This document shows positions 27,601 to 41,200 of a DNA stretch of 64,000 bases, one piece after another; the first letter of the stretch is position 1; every line of letters starts with the position of its first letter. The stretch covers positions 14,960,013 through 15,024,012 of the forward strand of contig OZ038517.1 of assembly GCA_964036315.1 (NCBI GenBank), in the 5' to 3' direction. Source of the stretch: Acanthosepion esculentum (lineage: Eukaryota > Mollusca > Cephalopoda > Sepiida > Sepiidae). The notes beneath the pieces are model-generated. The model was not told the DNA's origin. It was given only the letters and a program-made list of their open reading frames with translations, and searched no databases. The translations under genes were made by a program, and so were the position numbers.

Positions 27601-29496
27601 GTTAACAAGCCCAGAGAAGGCAAACAATTGTAATAAATATTAAGAACGGTAAAAGAAGTTTAAGCCATCTCAGAAAAGATTAAGAATGGGAACAAAAGAT
27701 TAACAATGGTAACAGAATGTTAACAAGCCCGGAGAAATTAAACTATTGCAATGAATATTAAGAACGGTAAAAGAAGTTTAAGCCATCTCAGAAAACATTA
27801 AGAATGGGAACAAAAGATTAACAATGGTAACTGAATGTTAACAAGCCCGGTGAAGGCAAACAATTGTAATAAATATTAAGGACCGTAAAAAAGTTTAAGC
27901 CATGTCAGAAAAGTTTAAGAATGGGAACAAAAGATTAACAATGGTAACTGAATGTTAAGAAGCCGGGAGAAGGCAAATAATTTTTATAAATATTAAGAAC
28001 GATAAAAGAAGTTTAAGCGATCTCAGAAAAGATTAAGTATGGGAACAAAAGATTAACAATGGTAACTGAATGTTAACATGCCCGGAGAAGGTAAACAATT
28101 GTAATAAATATTAAGAACGTTAAAAGAAGTTTAAGCCATCTCAGAAAAGATTAAGAATGGGAACAAAAGATTAACAATGGTAACTGAATGTTAACAAGCC
28201 CAGAGAAGGCAAACAATTGTAATAAATATTAAGAACGGTAAAAGAAGTTTAAGCCATCTCAGAAAAGATTAAGAATGGGAACAAAAGATTAACAATGGTA
28301 ACTGAATGTTAACAAGCCCGGAGAAGGCAAACAATTGTAATAAATATTAAGAACGGTAAAAGAAGTTTAAGACATCTCAGTAAAGATTAAGAATGGGAAC
28401 AAAAGATTAACAATGGTAACTGAATGTTAACAAGCCCGGAGAAGGCAAACAATTGTAATAAATATTAAGAACGATAAAAGAAGTTTAAGGCATCTCAGAA
28501 AAGTTTAAGAATGCGAACAAAAGATTAACAATGGTAACTGAATGTTAACAAGCCCAGAGAAGGCAAACAATTGTAAAAAATATTAAGAACGGTAAAAGAA
28601 GTTTAAGCCATCTCAGAAAAGATTAAGAATGGGAACAAAAGATTAACAATGGTAACTGAATGTTAACAAGCCCGGAGAAAGTAAACTATTGTAATAAATA
28701 TTAAAAAGGGTAAAAGAAGTTTAAGCCATCTCAGAAAAGATTCAGAATGGGAACAAAAGATTAACAATGGTAATTGAATGTTAACAAGCCCGGAGAAAGT
28801 AAACTATTGTAATAAATATTAAGAACGGTAAAAGAAGTTTAAGCCATCTCAGAAAACATTAAGAATGGGAATAAAAGATTAACAATGGTAACTGAATGTT
28901 AACAAGCCCAGAGAAGGCAAACAATTGTAATAAATATTAAGAACGGTAAAAGAAGTTTAAGCCATCTCAGAAAAGATTAAGAATGGGAACAAAAGATTAA
29001 CAATGGTAACTGAATGTTAACAAGCCCGGAGAAGGTAAACAGTTGTAATAAATATTATAACGGTAAAAGAAGTTTATGCCATCTCAGAAAAGATTAGGAA
29101 TGGGAACAAATGATTAACAATGGTAACTGAATGTTAACAAGACCGGAGAAAGTCAACTATTGTAATAAATATTAAGAACGGTAAAATAAGTTTAAGCCAT
29201 CTCAGAAAAGATTAAGAATGGGAACAAAAGATTAACAGTGGTAACTGAATGTTAACAAGCCCGGAGAAAGTAAACTATTGTAATAAATATTAAGAACGGT
29301 AAAAGAAGTTTAAGCCATCTCAGAAAACATTAAGAATGGGAACAAAAGATTAACAATGGTAACTGAATGTTAACAAGCCCGGTGAAGGCAAACAATTGTA
29401 ATAAATATTAAGGACCGTAAAAAAGTTTAAGCCATGTCAGAAAAGTTTAAGAATGGGAAGAAAAGATTAACAATGGTAACTGAATGTTAACAAGCC
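21665..29496 (+). repeat. 118-bp satellite, block with 15- to 17-monomer periods
   Basis: The marker 'aacaatgctaa' occurs at 21,815, 23,582 and 25,585, giving shifts of 1,767 bp (15 monomers) and 2,003 bp (17 monomers). The marker 'caaagaattgttataaaaat' recurs at 23,261 and 25,146 (1,885 bp, 16 monomers). The differing shifts show that whole monomers were gained or lost between copies. The stretch 27.2-28.1 kb has a distinct monomer with 'gatgaacattggc' and 'accaagccaagagatgg'. This monomer is shared with about 11.9 kb and with both 4,358-bp copies to the right. Confidence 0.82.
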
Positions 29497-32400
29497 GGGA
29501 GAAGGCAAACAATTGTTATAAATATTAAGAACGATAAAAGAAGTTTAAGCCATCTCAGAAAAGATTAAGTATGGGAACAAAAGATTAACAATGGTAACTG
29601 AATGTTAACATGCCCGGAGAAGGTAAACAATTGTAATAAATATTAAGAACGGTAAAAGAAGTTTAAGCCATCTCAGAAAGGATTAAGAATGGGAACAAAA
29701 GATTAACAATGGTAACTGAATGTTAACAAGCCCGGAGAAGGCAAACAATTGTAATAAATATTAAGGACCGTAAAAGAAGTTTAAGCCATCTCAGAAAAGA
29801 TTAAGAATGGGAACAAAAGATTAACAATGGTAATTGAATGTTAACAAGCCCGGAGAAAGTAAACTATTGTAATAAATATTAAGAACGGTAAAATAAGTTT
29901 AAGCCATCTCAGAAAAGATTAAAAATGGGAACAAAAGATTAACAATGGTAAGTGAATGTTAACAAGCCCAGAGAAGGCAAACAATTGTAATAAATATTAA
30001 GAACGGTAAAAGAAGTTTAAGCCATCTCAGAAAAGATTAAGAATGGGAACAAAAGATTAACAATGCTAACTGAATGTTAACAAGCCGGGAGAAGGCAAAC
30101 AATTGTTATAAATATTAAGAACGATAAAAGAAGTTTAAGCCATCTCAGAAAAGATTAAGTATGGGAACAAATATTAACAATGGTAACTGAATGTTAACAT
30201 GCCCGGAGAAGGTAAACAATTGTAATAAATATTAAGAACGGTAAAAGAAGTTTAAGCGATCTCAGAAAAGATTAGGAATGGGAATAAAAGATTAACAATG
30301 GTAACTGAATGTTAACAAGCCCAGAGAAGGCAAACAATTGTAATAAATATTATAACGGTAAAAGAAGTTTAAGCCATCTCAGAAAAGATTAAGAATGGGA
30401 ACAAAAGATTAACAATGGTAACTGAATGTTAACAAGCCCGGAGAAGGCAAACAATTGTAAAAAATATTAAGAACGGTAAAAGAAGTTTAAGCCATCTCAG
30501 AAAAGATTAAGAATGGGAACAAAAGATTAACAATGGTAACTGAATGTTAACAAGCCCGGAGAAAGTAAACTATTGTAATAAATATTAAAAACGGTAAAAG
30601 AAGTTTAAGCCATCTCAGAAAAGATTCAGAAGGGGAACAAAAGATTAACAATGGTAATTGAATGTTAACAAGCCCGGAGAAAGTAAACTATTGTAATAAA
30701 TATTAAGAACGGTAAAAGAAGTTTAAGCCATCTCAGAAAACATTAAGAATGGGAATAAAAGATTAACAATGGTAACTGAATGTTAACAAGCCCAGAGAAG
30801 GCAAACAATTGTAATAAATATTAAGAACGGTAAAAGAAGTTTAAGCCATCTCAGAAAAGATTAAGAATGGGAACAAAAGATTAACAATGGTAACTGAATG
30901 TTAACAAGCCCGGAGAAGGTAAACAGTTGTAATAAATATTATAACGCTAAAAGAAGTTTATGCCATCTCAGAAAAGATTAGGAATGGGAACAAATGATTA
31001 ACAATGGTAACTGAATGTTAACAAGACCGGAGAAAGTCAACTATTGTAATAAATATTAAGAACGGTAAAATAAGTTTAAGCCATCTCAGAAAAGATTAAG
31101 AATGGGAACAAAAGATTAACAGTGGTAACTGAATGTTAACAAGCCCGGAGAAAGTAAACTATTGTAATAAATATTAAGAACGGTAAAAGAAGTTTAAGCC
31201 ATCTCAGAAAACATTAAGAATGGGAACAAAAGATTAACAATGGTAACTGAATGTTAACAAGCCCGGTGAAGGCAAACAATTGTAATAAATATTAAGGACC
31301 GTAAAAAAGTTTAAGCCATGTCAGAAAAGTTTAAGAATGGGAAGAAAAGATTAACAATGGTAACTGAATGTTAACAAGCCGGGAGAAGGCAAACAATTGT
31401 TATAAATATTAAGAACGATAAAAGAAGTTTAAGCCATCTCAGAAAGGATTAAGAATGGGAACAAAAGATTAACAATGGTAACTGAATGTTAACAAGCCCA
31501 GAGAAGGCAAACAATTGTAATAAATATTAAGAACGGTAAAAGAAGTTTAAGCCATCTCAGAAAAGATTAAGAATGGGAACAAAAGATGAACATTGGCAAC
31601 TGAATGTTACCAAGCCAAGAGATGGCAAACAATTGTAATAAATATTAAGGACCGTAAAAGAAGTTTAAGCCATCTCAGAAAAGATTAAGTATGGGAACAA
31701 AAGATTAACAATGGTAACTGAATGTTAACAAGCCCGGAGAAGGCAAACAATTGTAATAAATATTAAGAACGATAAAAGAAGTTTAAGGCATCTCAGAGAA
31801 GATTAAGAATACGAACAAAAGATTAACAATGGTAACTGAATGTTAACAAGCCCAGAGAAGGCAAACAATTGTAATAAATATTAAGAACGGTAAAAGAAGT
31901 TTAAGCCATCTCAGAAAAGATTAAGAATGGGAACAAAAGATTAACAATGGTAACAGAATGTTAACAAGCCCGGAGAAATTAAACTATTGCAATGAATATT
32001 AAGAACGGTAAAAGAAGTTTAAGCCATCTCAGAAAACATTAAGAATGGGAACAAAAGATTAACAATGGTAACTGAATGTTAACAAGCCCGGTGAAGGCAA
32101 ACAATTGTAATAAATATTAAGGACCGTAAAAAAGTTTAAGCCATGTCAGAAAAGTTTAAGAATGGGAACAAAAGATTAACAATGGTAACTGAATGTTAAG
32201 AAGCCGGGAGAAGGCAAATAATTTTTATAAATATTAAGAACGATAAAAGAAGTTTAAGCGATCTCAGAAAAGATTAAGTATGGGAACAAAAGATTAACAA
32301 TGGTAACTGAATGTTAACATGCCCGGAGAAGGTAAACAATTGTAATAAATATTAAGAACGGTAAAAGAAGTTTAAGCCATCTCAGAAAAGATTAAGAATG

Positions 32401-33854
32401 GGAACAAAAGATTAACAATGGTAACTGAATGTTAACAAGCCCGGAGAAAGTAAACTATTGTAATAAATATTAAGAACGGTAAAAGAAGTTTAAGCCATCT
32501 CAGAAAAGATTCAGAATGGGAACAAAAGATTAACAATGGTAACTGAATGTTAACAATTCCGGAGAAGGCAAACAGTTGTAATAAATATTAAGAACGGTAA
32601 AAGAAGTTTATGCCATCCCAGAAAAGATTAAGAATGTGAACGAAAGATTAACAATGGTAACTGAATGTTAACAAGCCCGGAGAAAGTCAACTATTGTAAT
32701 AAATATTAAGAACGGTAAAAGAAGTTTATGCCATCTCAGAAAAGATTAAGAATGTAAGAAAAGATTAACAATGGTAACTGAATGTTAACAAGCCCGGAGA
32801 CGGTAAACAATTGTAATAAATATTAAGAACGGTAAAAGAAGTTTAAGCAATCTCAGAAAAGATTAAGAATGGGAACAAAAGATTAACAATGGTAACTGAA
32901 TATTAACAAGCCCGGAGAAGGCAAACAATTGTAATAAATATTAAGGACCGTAAAAGAAGTTTAAGCCATCTCAGAAAAGATTAAGAATGGGAACAAAAGA
33001 TTAACAATGGTAATTGAATGTTAACAAGCCCGGAGAAAGTAAACTATTGTAATAAATATTAAGAACGGTAAAAGAAGTTTAAGCCATCTCAGAAAAGATT
33101 AAGAATGGGAATAAAAGATTAACAATGGTAACTGAATGTTAACAAGCCCGGAGAAGGCAAACAATTGTAATAAATATTAAGAACTGTAAAAGAAGTTTAA
33201 GCCGTCTCAGAAAAGATTAAGAATGTAAGAAAAGATTAACAATGGTAACTGAATGTTAACAAGCCCGGAGAAGGCAAACAATTGTAAGAAATATTAAGGA
33301 CCGTAAAAGAAGTTTAAGCCATCTCAGAAAAGATTAATAATTGGAACAAAAGATTAACAATGGTAATTGAATGTTAACAAGCCCGGAGAAAGTAAACTAT
33401 TGTAATAAATATTAAGAACGGTAAAAGAAGTTTAAGCCATCTCAGAAAAGATTAAGAATGGGAATATTAGATTAACAATGGTAACTGAATGTTAACAAGC
33501 CCGGAGAAGGCAAACAATTGTAATAAATATTGAGAACGGTAAAAGAAGTTTAAGCCATCTCAGAAAAGATTAAGAATGGGAATAAAAGATTAACAATGGT
33601 AACTGAATGTTAACAAGCCCGGAGAAGGCAAACAATTGTAATAAATATTAAGAACGGTAAAAAAGTTTAAGCCATCTCAGAAAAGATTAAGAATGGGAAC
33701 AAAAGATTAACAATGGTAACTGAATGTTAACAAGCCCGGAGAAGGCAAACAATTGTAATAAATATTAAGAACGGTAAAAGAAGTTTAAGCCATCTCAGTA
33801 AAGATTAAGAATGGGAACAAAAGATTAACAATGGTAACTGAATGTTAACAAGCC
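29497..33854 (+). repeat. 4,358-bp higher-order unit (37 monomers), copy 1
   Basis: Markers shift by exactly 4,358 bp to the next copy: 'aatgctaactg' 30,063 to 34,421; 'agaaaggatt' 31,441 to 35,799; 'gaactgtaaaag' 33,181 to 37,539. The two copies are near-identical. I noticed only a few substitutions, for example 'aagtgaatg' versus 'aactgaatg' near 29,950 and 'ataacgcta' versus 'ataacggta' near 30,945. To the left, similarity at this offset stops near 29,490. Confidence 0.9.
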
Positions 33855-36800
33855 CGGAGAAGGCAAACAATTGTTATAAATATTAAGAACGATAAAAGAA
33901 GTTTAAGCCATCTCAGAAAAGATTAAGTATGGGAACAAAAGATTAACAATGGTAACTGAATGTTAACATGCCCGGAGAAGGTAAACAATTGTAATAAATA
34001 TTAAGAACGGTAAAAGAAGTTTAAGCCATCTCAGAAAGGATTAAGAATGGGAACAAAAGATTAACAATGGTAACTGAATGTTAACAAGCCCGGAGAAGGC
34101 AAACAATTGTAATAAATATTAAGGACCGTAAAAGAAGTTTAAGCCATCTCAGAAAAGATTAAGAATGGGAACAAAAGATTAACAATGGTAATTGAATGTT
34201 AACAAGCCCGGAGAAAGTAAACTATTGTAATAAATATTAAGAACGGTAAAATAAGTTTAAGCCATCTCAGAAAAGATTAAAAATGGGAACAAAAGATTAA
34301 CAATGGTAACTGAATGTTAACAAGCCCAGAGAAGGCAAACAATTGTAATAAATATTAAGAACGGTAAAAGAAGTTTAAGCCATCTCAGAAAAGATTAAGA
34401 ATGGGAACAAAAGATTAACAATGCTAACTGAATGTTAACAAGCCGGGAGAAGGCAAACAATTGTTATAAATATTAAGAACGATAAAAGAAGTTTAAGCCA
34501 TCTCAGAAAAGATTAAGTATGGGAACAAATATTAACAATGGTAACTGAATGTTAACATGCCCGGAGAAGGTAAACAATTGTAATAAATATTAAGAACGGT
34601 AAAAGAAGTTTAAGCGATCTCAGAAAAGATTAGGAATGGGAATAAAAGATTAACAATGGTAACTGAATGTTAACAAGCCCAGAGAAGGCAAACAATTGTA
34701 ATAAATATTATAACGGTAAAAGAAGTTTAAGCCATCTCAGAAAAGATTAAGAATGGGAACAAAAGATTAACAATGGTAACTGAATGTTAACAAGCCCGGA
34801 GAAGGCAAACAATTGTAAAAAATATTAAGAACGGTAAAAGAAGTTTAAGCCATCTCAGAAAAGATTAAGAATGGGAACAAAAGATTAACAATGGTAACTG
34901 AATGTTAACAAGCCCGGAGAAAGTAAACTATTGTAATAAATATTAAAAACGGTAAAAGAAGTTTAAGCCATCTCAGAAAAGATTCAGAAGGGGAACAAAA
35001 GATTAACAATGGTAATTGAATGTTAACAAGCCCGGAGAAAGTAAACTATTGTAATAAATATTAAGAACGGTAAAAGAAGTTTAAGCCATCTCAGAAAACA
35101 TTAAGAATGGGAATAAAAGATTAACAATGGTAACTGAATGTTAACAAGCCCAGAGAAGGCAAACAATTGTAATAAATATTAAGAACGGTAAAAGAAGTTT
35201 AAGCCATCTCAGAAAAGATTAAGAATGGGAACAAAAGATTAACAATGGTAACTGAATGTTAACAAGCCCGGAGAAGGTAAACAGTTGTAATAAATATTAT
35301 AACGGTAAAAGAAGTTTATGCCATCTCAGAAAAGATTAGGAATGGGAACAAATGATTAACAATGGTAACTGAATGTTAACAAGACCGGAGAAAGTCAACT
35401 ATTGTAATAAATATTAAGAACGGTAAAATAAGTTTAAGCCATCTCAGAAAAGATTAAGAATGGGAACAAAAGATTAACAGTGGTAACTGAATGTTAACAA
35501 GCCCGGAGAAAGTAAACTATTGTAATAAATATTAAGAACGGTAAAAGAAGTTTAAGCCATCTCAGAAAACATTAAGAATGGGAACAAAAGATTAACAATG
35601 GTAACTGAATGTTAACAAGCCCGGTGAAGGCAAACAATTGTAATAAATATTAAGGACCGTAAAAAAGTTTAAGCCATGTCAGAAAAGTTTAAGAATGGGA
35701 AGAAAAGATTAACAATGGTAACTGAATGTTAACAAGCCGGGAGAAGGCAAACAATTGTTATAAATATTAAGAACGATAAAAGAAGTTTAAGCCATCTCAG
35801 AAAGGATTAAGAATGGGAACAAAAGATTAACAATGGTAACTGAATGTTAACAAGCCCAGAGAAGGCAAACAATTGTAATAAATATTAAGAACGGTAAAAG
35901 AAGTTTAAGCCATCTCAGAAAAGATTAAGAATGGGAACAAAAGATGAACATTGGCAACTGAATGTTACCAAGCCAAGAGATGGCAAACAATTGTAATAAA
36001 TATTAAGGACCGTAAAAGAAGTTTAAGCCATCTCAGAAAAGATTAAGTATGGGAACAAAAGATTAACAATGGTAACTGAATGTTAACAAGCCCGGAGAAG
36101 GCAAACAATTGTAATAAATATTAAGAACGATAAAAGAAGTTTAAGGCATCTCAGAGAAGATTAAGAATACGAACAAAAGATTAACAATGGTAACTGAATG
36201 TTAACAAGCCCAGAGAAGGCAAACAATTGTAATAAATATTAAGAACGGTAAAAGAAGTTTAAGCCATCTCAGAAAAGATTAAGAATGGGAACAAAAGATT
36301 AACAATGGTAACAGAATGTTAACAAGCCCGGAGAAATTAAACTATTGCAATGAATATTAAGAACGGTAAAAGAAGTTTAAGCCATCTCAGAAAACATTAA
36401 GAATGGGAACAAAAGATTAACAATGGTAACTGAATGTTAACAAGCCCGGTGAAGGCAAACAATTGTAATAAATATTAAGGACCGTAAAAAAGTTTAAGCC
36501 ATGTCAGAAAAGTTTAAGAATGGGAACAAAAGATTAACAATGGTAACTGAATGTTAAGAAGCCGGGAGAAGGCAAATAATTTTTATAAATATTAAGAACG
36601 ATAAAAGAAGTTTAAGCGATCTCAGAAAAGATTAAGTATGGGAACAAAAGATTAACAATGGTAACTGAATGTTAACATGCCCGGAGAAGGTAAACAATTG
36701 TAATAAATATTAAGAACGGTAAAAGAAGTTTAAGCCATCTCAGAAAAGATTAAGAATGGGAACAAAAGATTAACAATGGTAACTGAATGTTAACAAGCCC

Positions 36801-38222
36801 GGAGAAAGTAAACTATTGTAATAAATATTAAGAACGGTAAAAGAAGTTTAAGCCATCTCAGAAAAGATTCAGAATGGGAACAAAAGATTAACAATGGTAA
36901 CTGAATGTTAACAATTCCGGAGAAGGCAAACAGTTGTAATAAATATTAAGAACGGTAAAAGAAGTTTATGCCATCCCAGAAAAGATTAAGAATGTGAACG
37001 AAAGATTAACAATGGTAACTGAATGTTAACAAGCCCGGAGAAAGTCAACTATTGTAATAAATATTAAGAACGGTAAAAGAAGTTTATGCCATCTCAGAAA
37101 AGATTAAGAATGTAAGAAAAGATTAACAATGGTAACTGAATGTTAACAAGCCCGGAGACGGTAAACAATTGTAATAAATATTAAGAACGGTAAAAGAAGT
37201 TTAAGCAATCTCAGAAAAGATTAAGAATGGGAACAAAAGATTAACAATGGTAACTGAATATTAACAAGCCCGGAGAAGGCAAACAATTGTAATAAATATT
37301 AAGGACCGTAAAAGAAGTTTAAGCCATCTCAGAAAAGATTAAGAATGGGAACAAAAGATTAACAATGGTAATTGAATGTTAACAAGCCCGGAGAAAGTAA
37401 ACTATTGTAATAAATATTAAGAACGGTAAAAGAAGTTTAAGCCATCTCAGAAAAGATTAAGAATGGGAATAAAAGATTAACAATGGTAACTGAATGTTAA
37501 CAAGCCCGGAGAAGGCAAACAATTGTAATAAATATTAAGAACTGTAAAAGAAGTTTAAGCCGTCTCAGAAAAGATTAAGAATGTAAGAAAAGATTAACAA
37601 TGGTAACTGAATGTTAACAAGCCCGGAGAAGGCAAACAATTGTAAGAAATATTAAGGACCGTAAAAGAAGTTTAAGCCATCTCAGAAAAGATTAATAATT
37701 GGAACAAAAGATTAACAATGGTAATTGAATGTTAACAAGCCCGGAGAAAGTAAACTATTGTAATAAATATTAAGAACGGTAAAAGAAGTTTAAGCCATCT
37801 CAGAAAAGATTAAGAATGGGAATATTAGATTAACAATGGTAACTGAATGTTAACAAGCCCGGAGAAGGCAAACAATTGTAATAAATATTGAGAACGGTAA
37901 AAGAAGTTTAAGCCATCTCAGAAAAGATTAAGAATGGGAATAAAAGATTAACAATGGTAACTGAATGTTAACAAGCCCGGAGAAGGCAAACAATTGTAAT
38001 AAATATTAAGAACGGTAAAAAAGTTTAAGCCATCTCAGAAAAGATTAAGAATGGGAACAAAAGATTAACAATGGTAACTGAATGTTAACAAGCCCGGAGA
38101 AGGCAAACAATTGTAATAAATATTAAGAACGGTAAAAGAAGTTTAAGCCATCTCAGTAAAGATTAAGAATGGGAACAAAAGATTAACAATGGTAACTGAA
38201 TGTTAACAAGCCCGGAGAAGGC
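33855..38222 (+). repeat. 4,358-bp higher-order unit (37 monomers), copy 2
   Basis: This is a direct tandem copy of 29.50-33.85 kb. It ends near 38,222, where the sequence becomes 'ttacggtccg' in place of the expected next unit. A shorter, related 36- to 38-monomer block at about 25.2-28.1 kb shares much of the same monomer order, so the 4.36-kb unit has an older partial relative upstream. Confidence 0.9.
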
Positions 38223-41200
38223 AAACAATTGTAATAAATATTACGGTCCGTAAAAGAAGTTTAAGCCATCTCAGAAAAGATTAAGAATGGGAACAAAAGA
38301 TTAACAATGGTAATTGAATGTTAACAAGCCCGGAGAAAGTAAACTATTGTAATAAATATTAAGAACGGTAAAAGAAGTTTAAGCCATCTCAGAAAAGATT
38401 AAGAATGGGAATAAAAGATTAACAATGGTAACTGAATGTTAACAAGCCCGGAGAAGGCAAACAATTGTAATAAATATTAAGAACGGTAAAAGAAGTTTAA
38501 GCCATCTCAGAAAAGATTAAGAATGGGAACAAAAGATTAACAATGGTAACTGAATGTTAACAAGCCCGGAGAAGGTAAACAGTTGTAATAATTATTATAA
38601 CGGTAAAAGAAGTTTATGCCATCTCAGAAAAGATTAGGAATGGGAACAAATGATTAACAATGGTAACTGAATGTTAACAAGCCCGGAGAAAGTCAACTAT
38701 TGTAATAAATATTAAGAACGGTAAAAGAAGTTTAAGCCATCTCAGAAAAGATTAAGAATGGGAACAAAAGATTAACAATGGTAACTGAATGTTAACAAGC
38801 CCGGAGAAGGTAAACAGTTGTAATAAATATTAAGAACGGTAAAAGAAGTTTAAGCCATCTCAGAAAAGATTAAGAATGTAAGAAAAGTTTAACAATGGTA
38901 ACTGAATGTTAACAAGCCCGGTGAAGGTAAACAATTGTAATAAATAGTAATAACGGTAAAAGAAGTTTAAGCCATCTCGGAAAAGTTTAAGAATGGGAAC
39001 AAAAGATTAACAATGGTAACTGAATGTTAAGAAGACGGGAGAAGGTAAAGAATTGTAATAAATATTAAGAACGGTAAAAGAAGTTTAAGCCATCTCAGAA
39101 AAGATTAAGAATGGGAACAAAAGATTAACAATGGTAACTGAATGTTAACAAGCCCGGAGAAGGTAAACAGTTGTAATAAATATTATAACGGTAAAAGAAG
39201 TTTATGCCATCTCCGGAAAGATTAGGAATGGGAACAAATGATTAACAATGGTAACTGAATGTTAACAAGCCCGGAGAAAGTCAACTATTGTAATAAATAT
39301 TAAGAACGGTAAAAGAAGTTTAAGCCATCTCAGAAAAGATTAAGTATGGGAACAAAAGATTAACAATGGTAACTGAATGTTAAGAAGACGGGAGAAGGTA
39401 AACAATTGTAATAAATATTAAGAACGGTAAAAGAAGTTTAAGCCATCTCAGAAAAGATTAAGAATGGGAACAAAAGATTAACAATGGTAACTGAATGTTA
39501 ACAAACCCGGAGAATGTAAACAGTTGTAATAAATATTATAACGGTAAAAGAAGTTTATGCCATCTCAGAAAAGATTAGGAATGGGAACAAATGATTAACA
39601 ATGGTAACTGAATGTTAACAAGCCCGGAGAAAGTCAACTATTGTAATAAATATTAAGAACGGTAAAAGAAGTTTAAGCCATCTCAGAAAAGATTAAGAAT
39701 GGGAACAAAAGATTAACAATGGTAACTGAATGTTAACAAGCCCGGAGAAGGTAAACAGTTGTAATAAATATTAAGAACGGTAAAAGAAGTTTAAGCCATC
39801 TCGGAAAAGATTAAGAATGGGAACAAAAGATTAACAATGGTAACTGAATGTTAAGAAGACGGGAGAAGGTAAAGAATTGTAATAAATATTAAGAACGGTA
39901 AAAGAATTTTAAGCCATCTCAGAAATGTTAAGTATGGGAACAAAAGATTAACAATGGTAACTGAATGTTAACAAGCCCAGAGAAGGCAAACAATTGTAAT
40001 AAATATTAAGAACGGTAAAAGAAGTTTAAGCCATCTCAGAAAAGATTAAGAATGGGAACAAAAGATTAACAATGGTAACTGAATTTTAACAAGCCCGGAG
40101 AAAGTAAACTATTGTAATAAATATTAAGAACGGTAAAAGAAGTTTAAGCCATCTCAGAAAAGATTCAGAATGGGAACAAAAGATTAACAATGGTAACTGA
40201 ATGTTAACAATTCCGGAGAAGGCAAACAGTTGTAATAAATATTAAGAACGGTAAAAGAAGTTTATGCCATCCCAGAAAAGATTAAGAATGGGAACAAAAG
40301 ATTAACAATGGTAACTGAATGTTAACAAGTCCGGAGAAAGTCAACTATTGTAATAAATATTAAGAACGGTAAAAGAAGTTTATGCCATCTCAGAAAAGAT
40401 TAAGAATGTAAGAAAAGATTAACAATGGTAACTGAATGTTAACAAGCCCGGAGACGGTAAACAATTGTAATAAATATTAAGAACGGTAAAAGAAGTTTAA
40501 GCCATCTCAGAAAAGATTAAGAATGGGAATAAAAGATTAACAATGGTAACTGAATGTTAACAAGCCCGGAGAAGGTAAACAGTTGTAATAAATATTATAA
40601 CGGTAAAAGAAGTTTATGCCATCTCCGGAAAGATTAGGAATGGGAACAAATGATTAACAATGGTAACTGAATGTTAACAAGCCCGGAGAAAGTCAACTAT
40701 TGTAATAAATATTAAGAACGGTAAAAGAAGTTTAAGCCATCTCAGAAAAGATTAAGAATGGGAACAAAAGATTAACAATGGTAACTGAATGTTAAGAAGA
40801 CGGGAGAAGGTAAACAATTGTAATAAATATTAAGAACGGTAAAAGAAGTTTAAGCCATCTCAGAAAAGATTAAGAATGGGAACAAAAGATTAACAATGGT
40901 AACTGAATGTTAACAAACCCGGAGAAGGTAAACAGTTGTAATAAATATTATAACGGTAAAAGAAGTTTATGCCATCTCAGAAAAGATTAGGAATGGGAAC
41001 AAATGATTAACAATGGTAACTGAATGTTAACAAGCCCGGAGAAAGTCAACTATTGTAATAAATATTAAGAACGGTAAAAGAAGTTTAAGCCATCTCAGAA
41101 AAGATTAAGAATGGGAACAAAAGATTAACAATGGTAACTGAATGTTAACAAGCCCGGAGAAGGTAAACAGTTGTAATAAATATTAAGAACGGTAAAAGAA

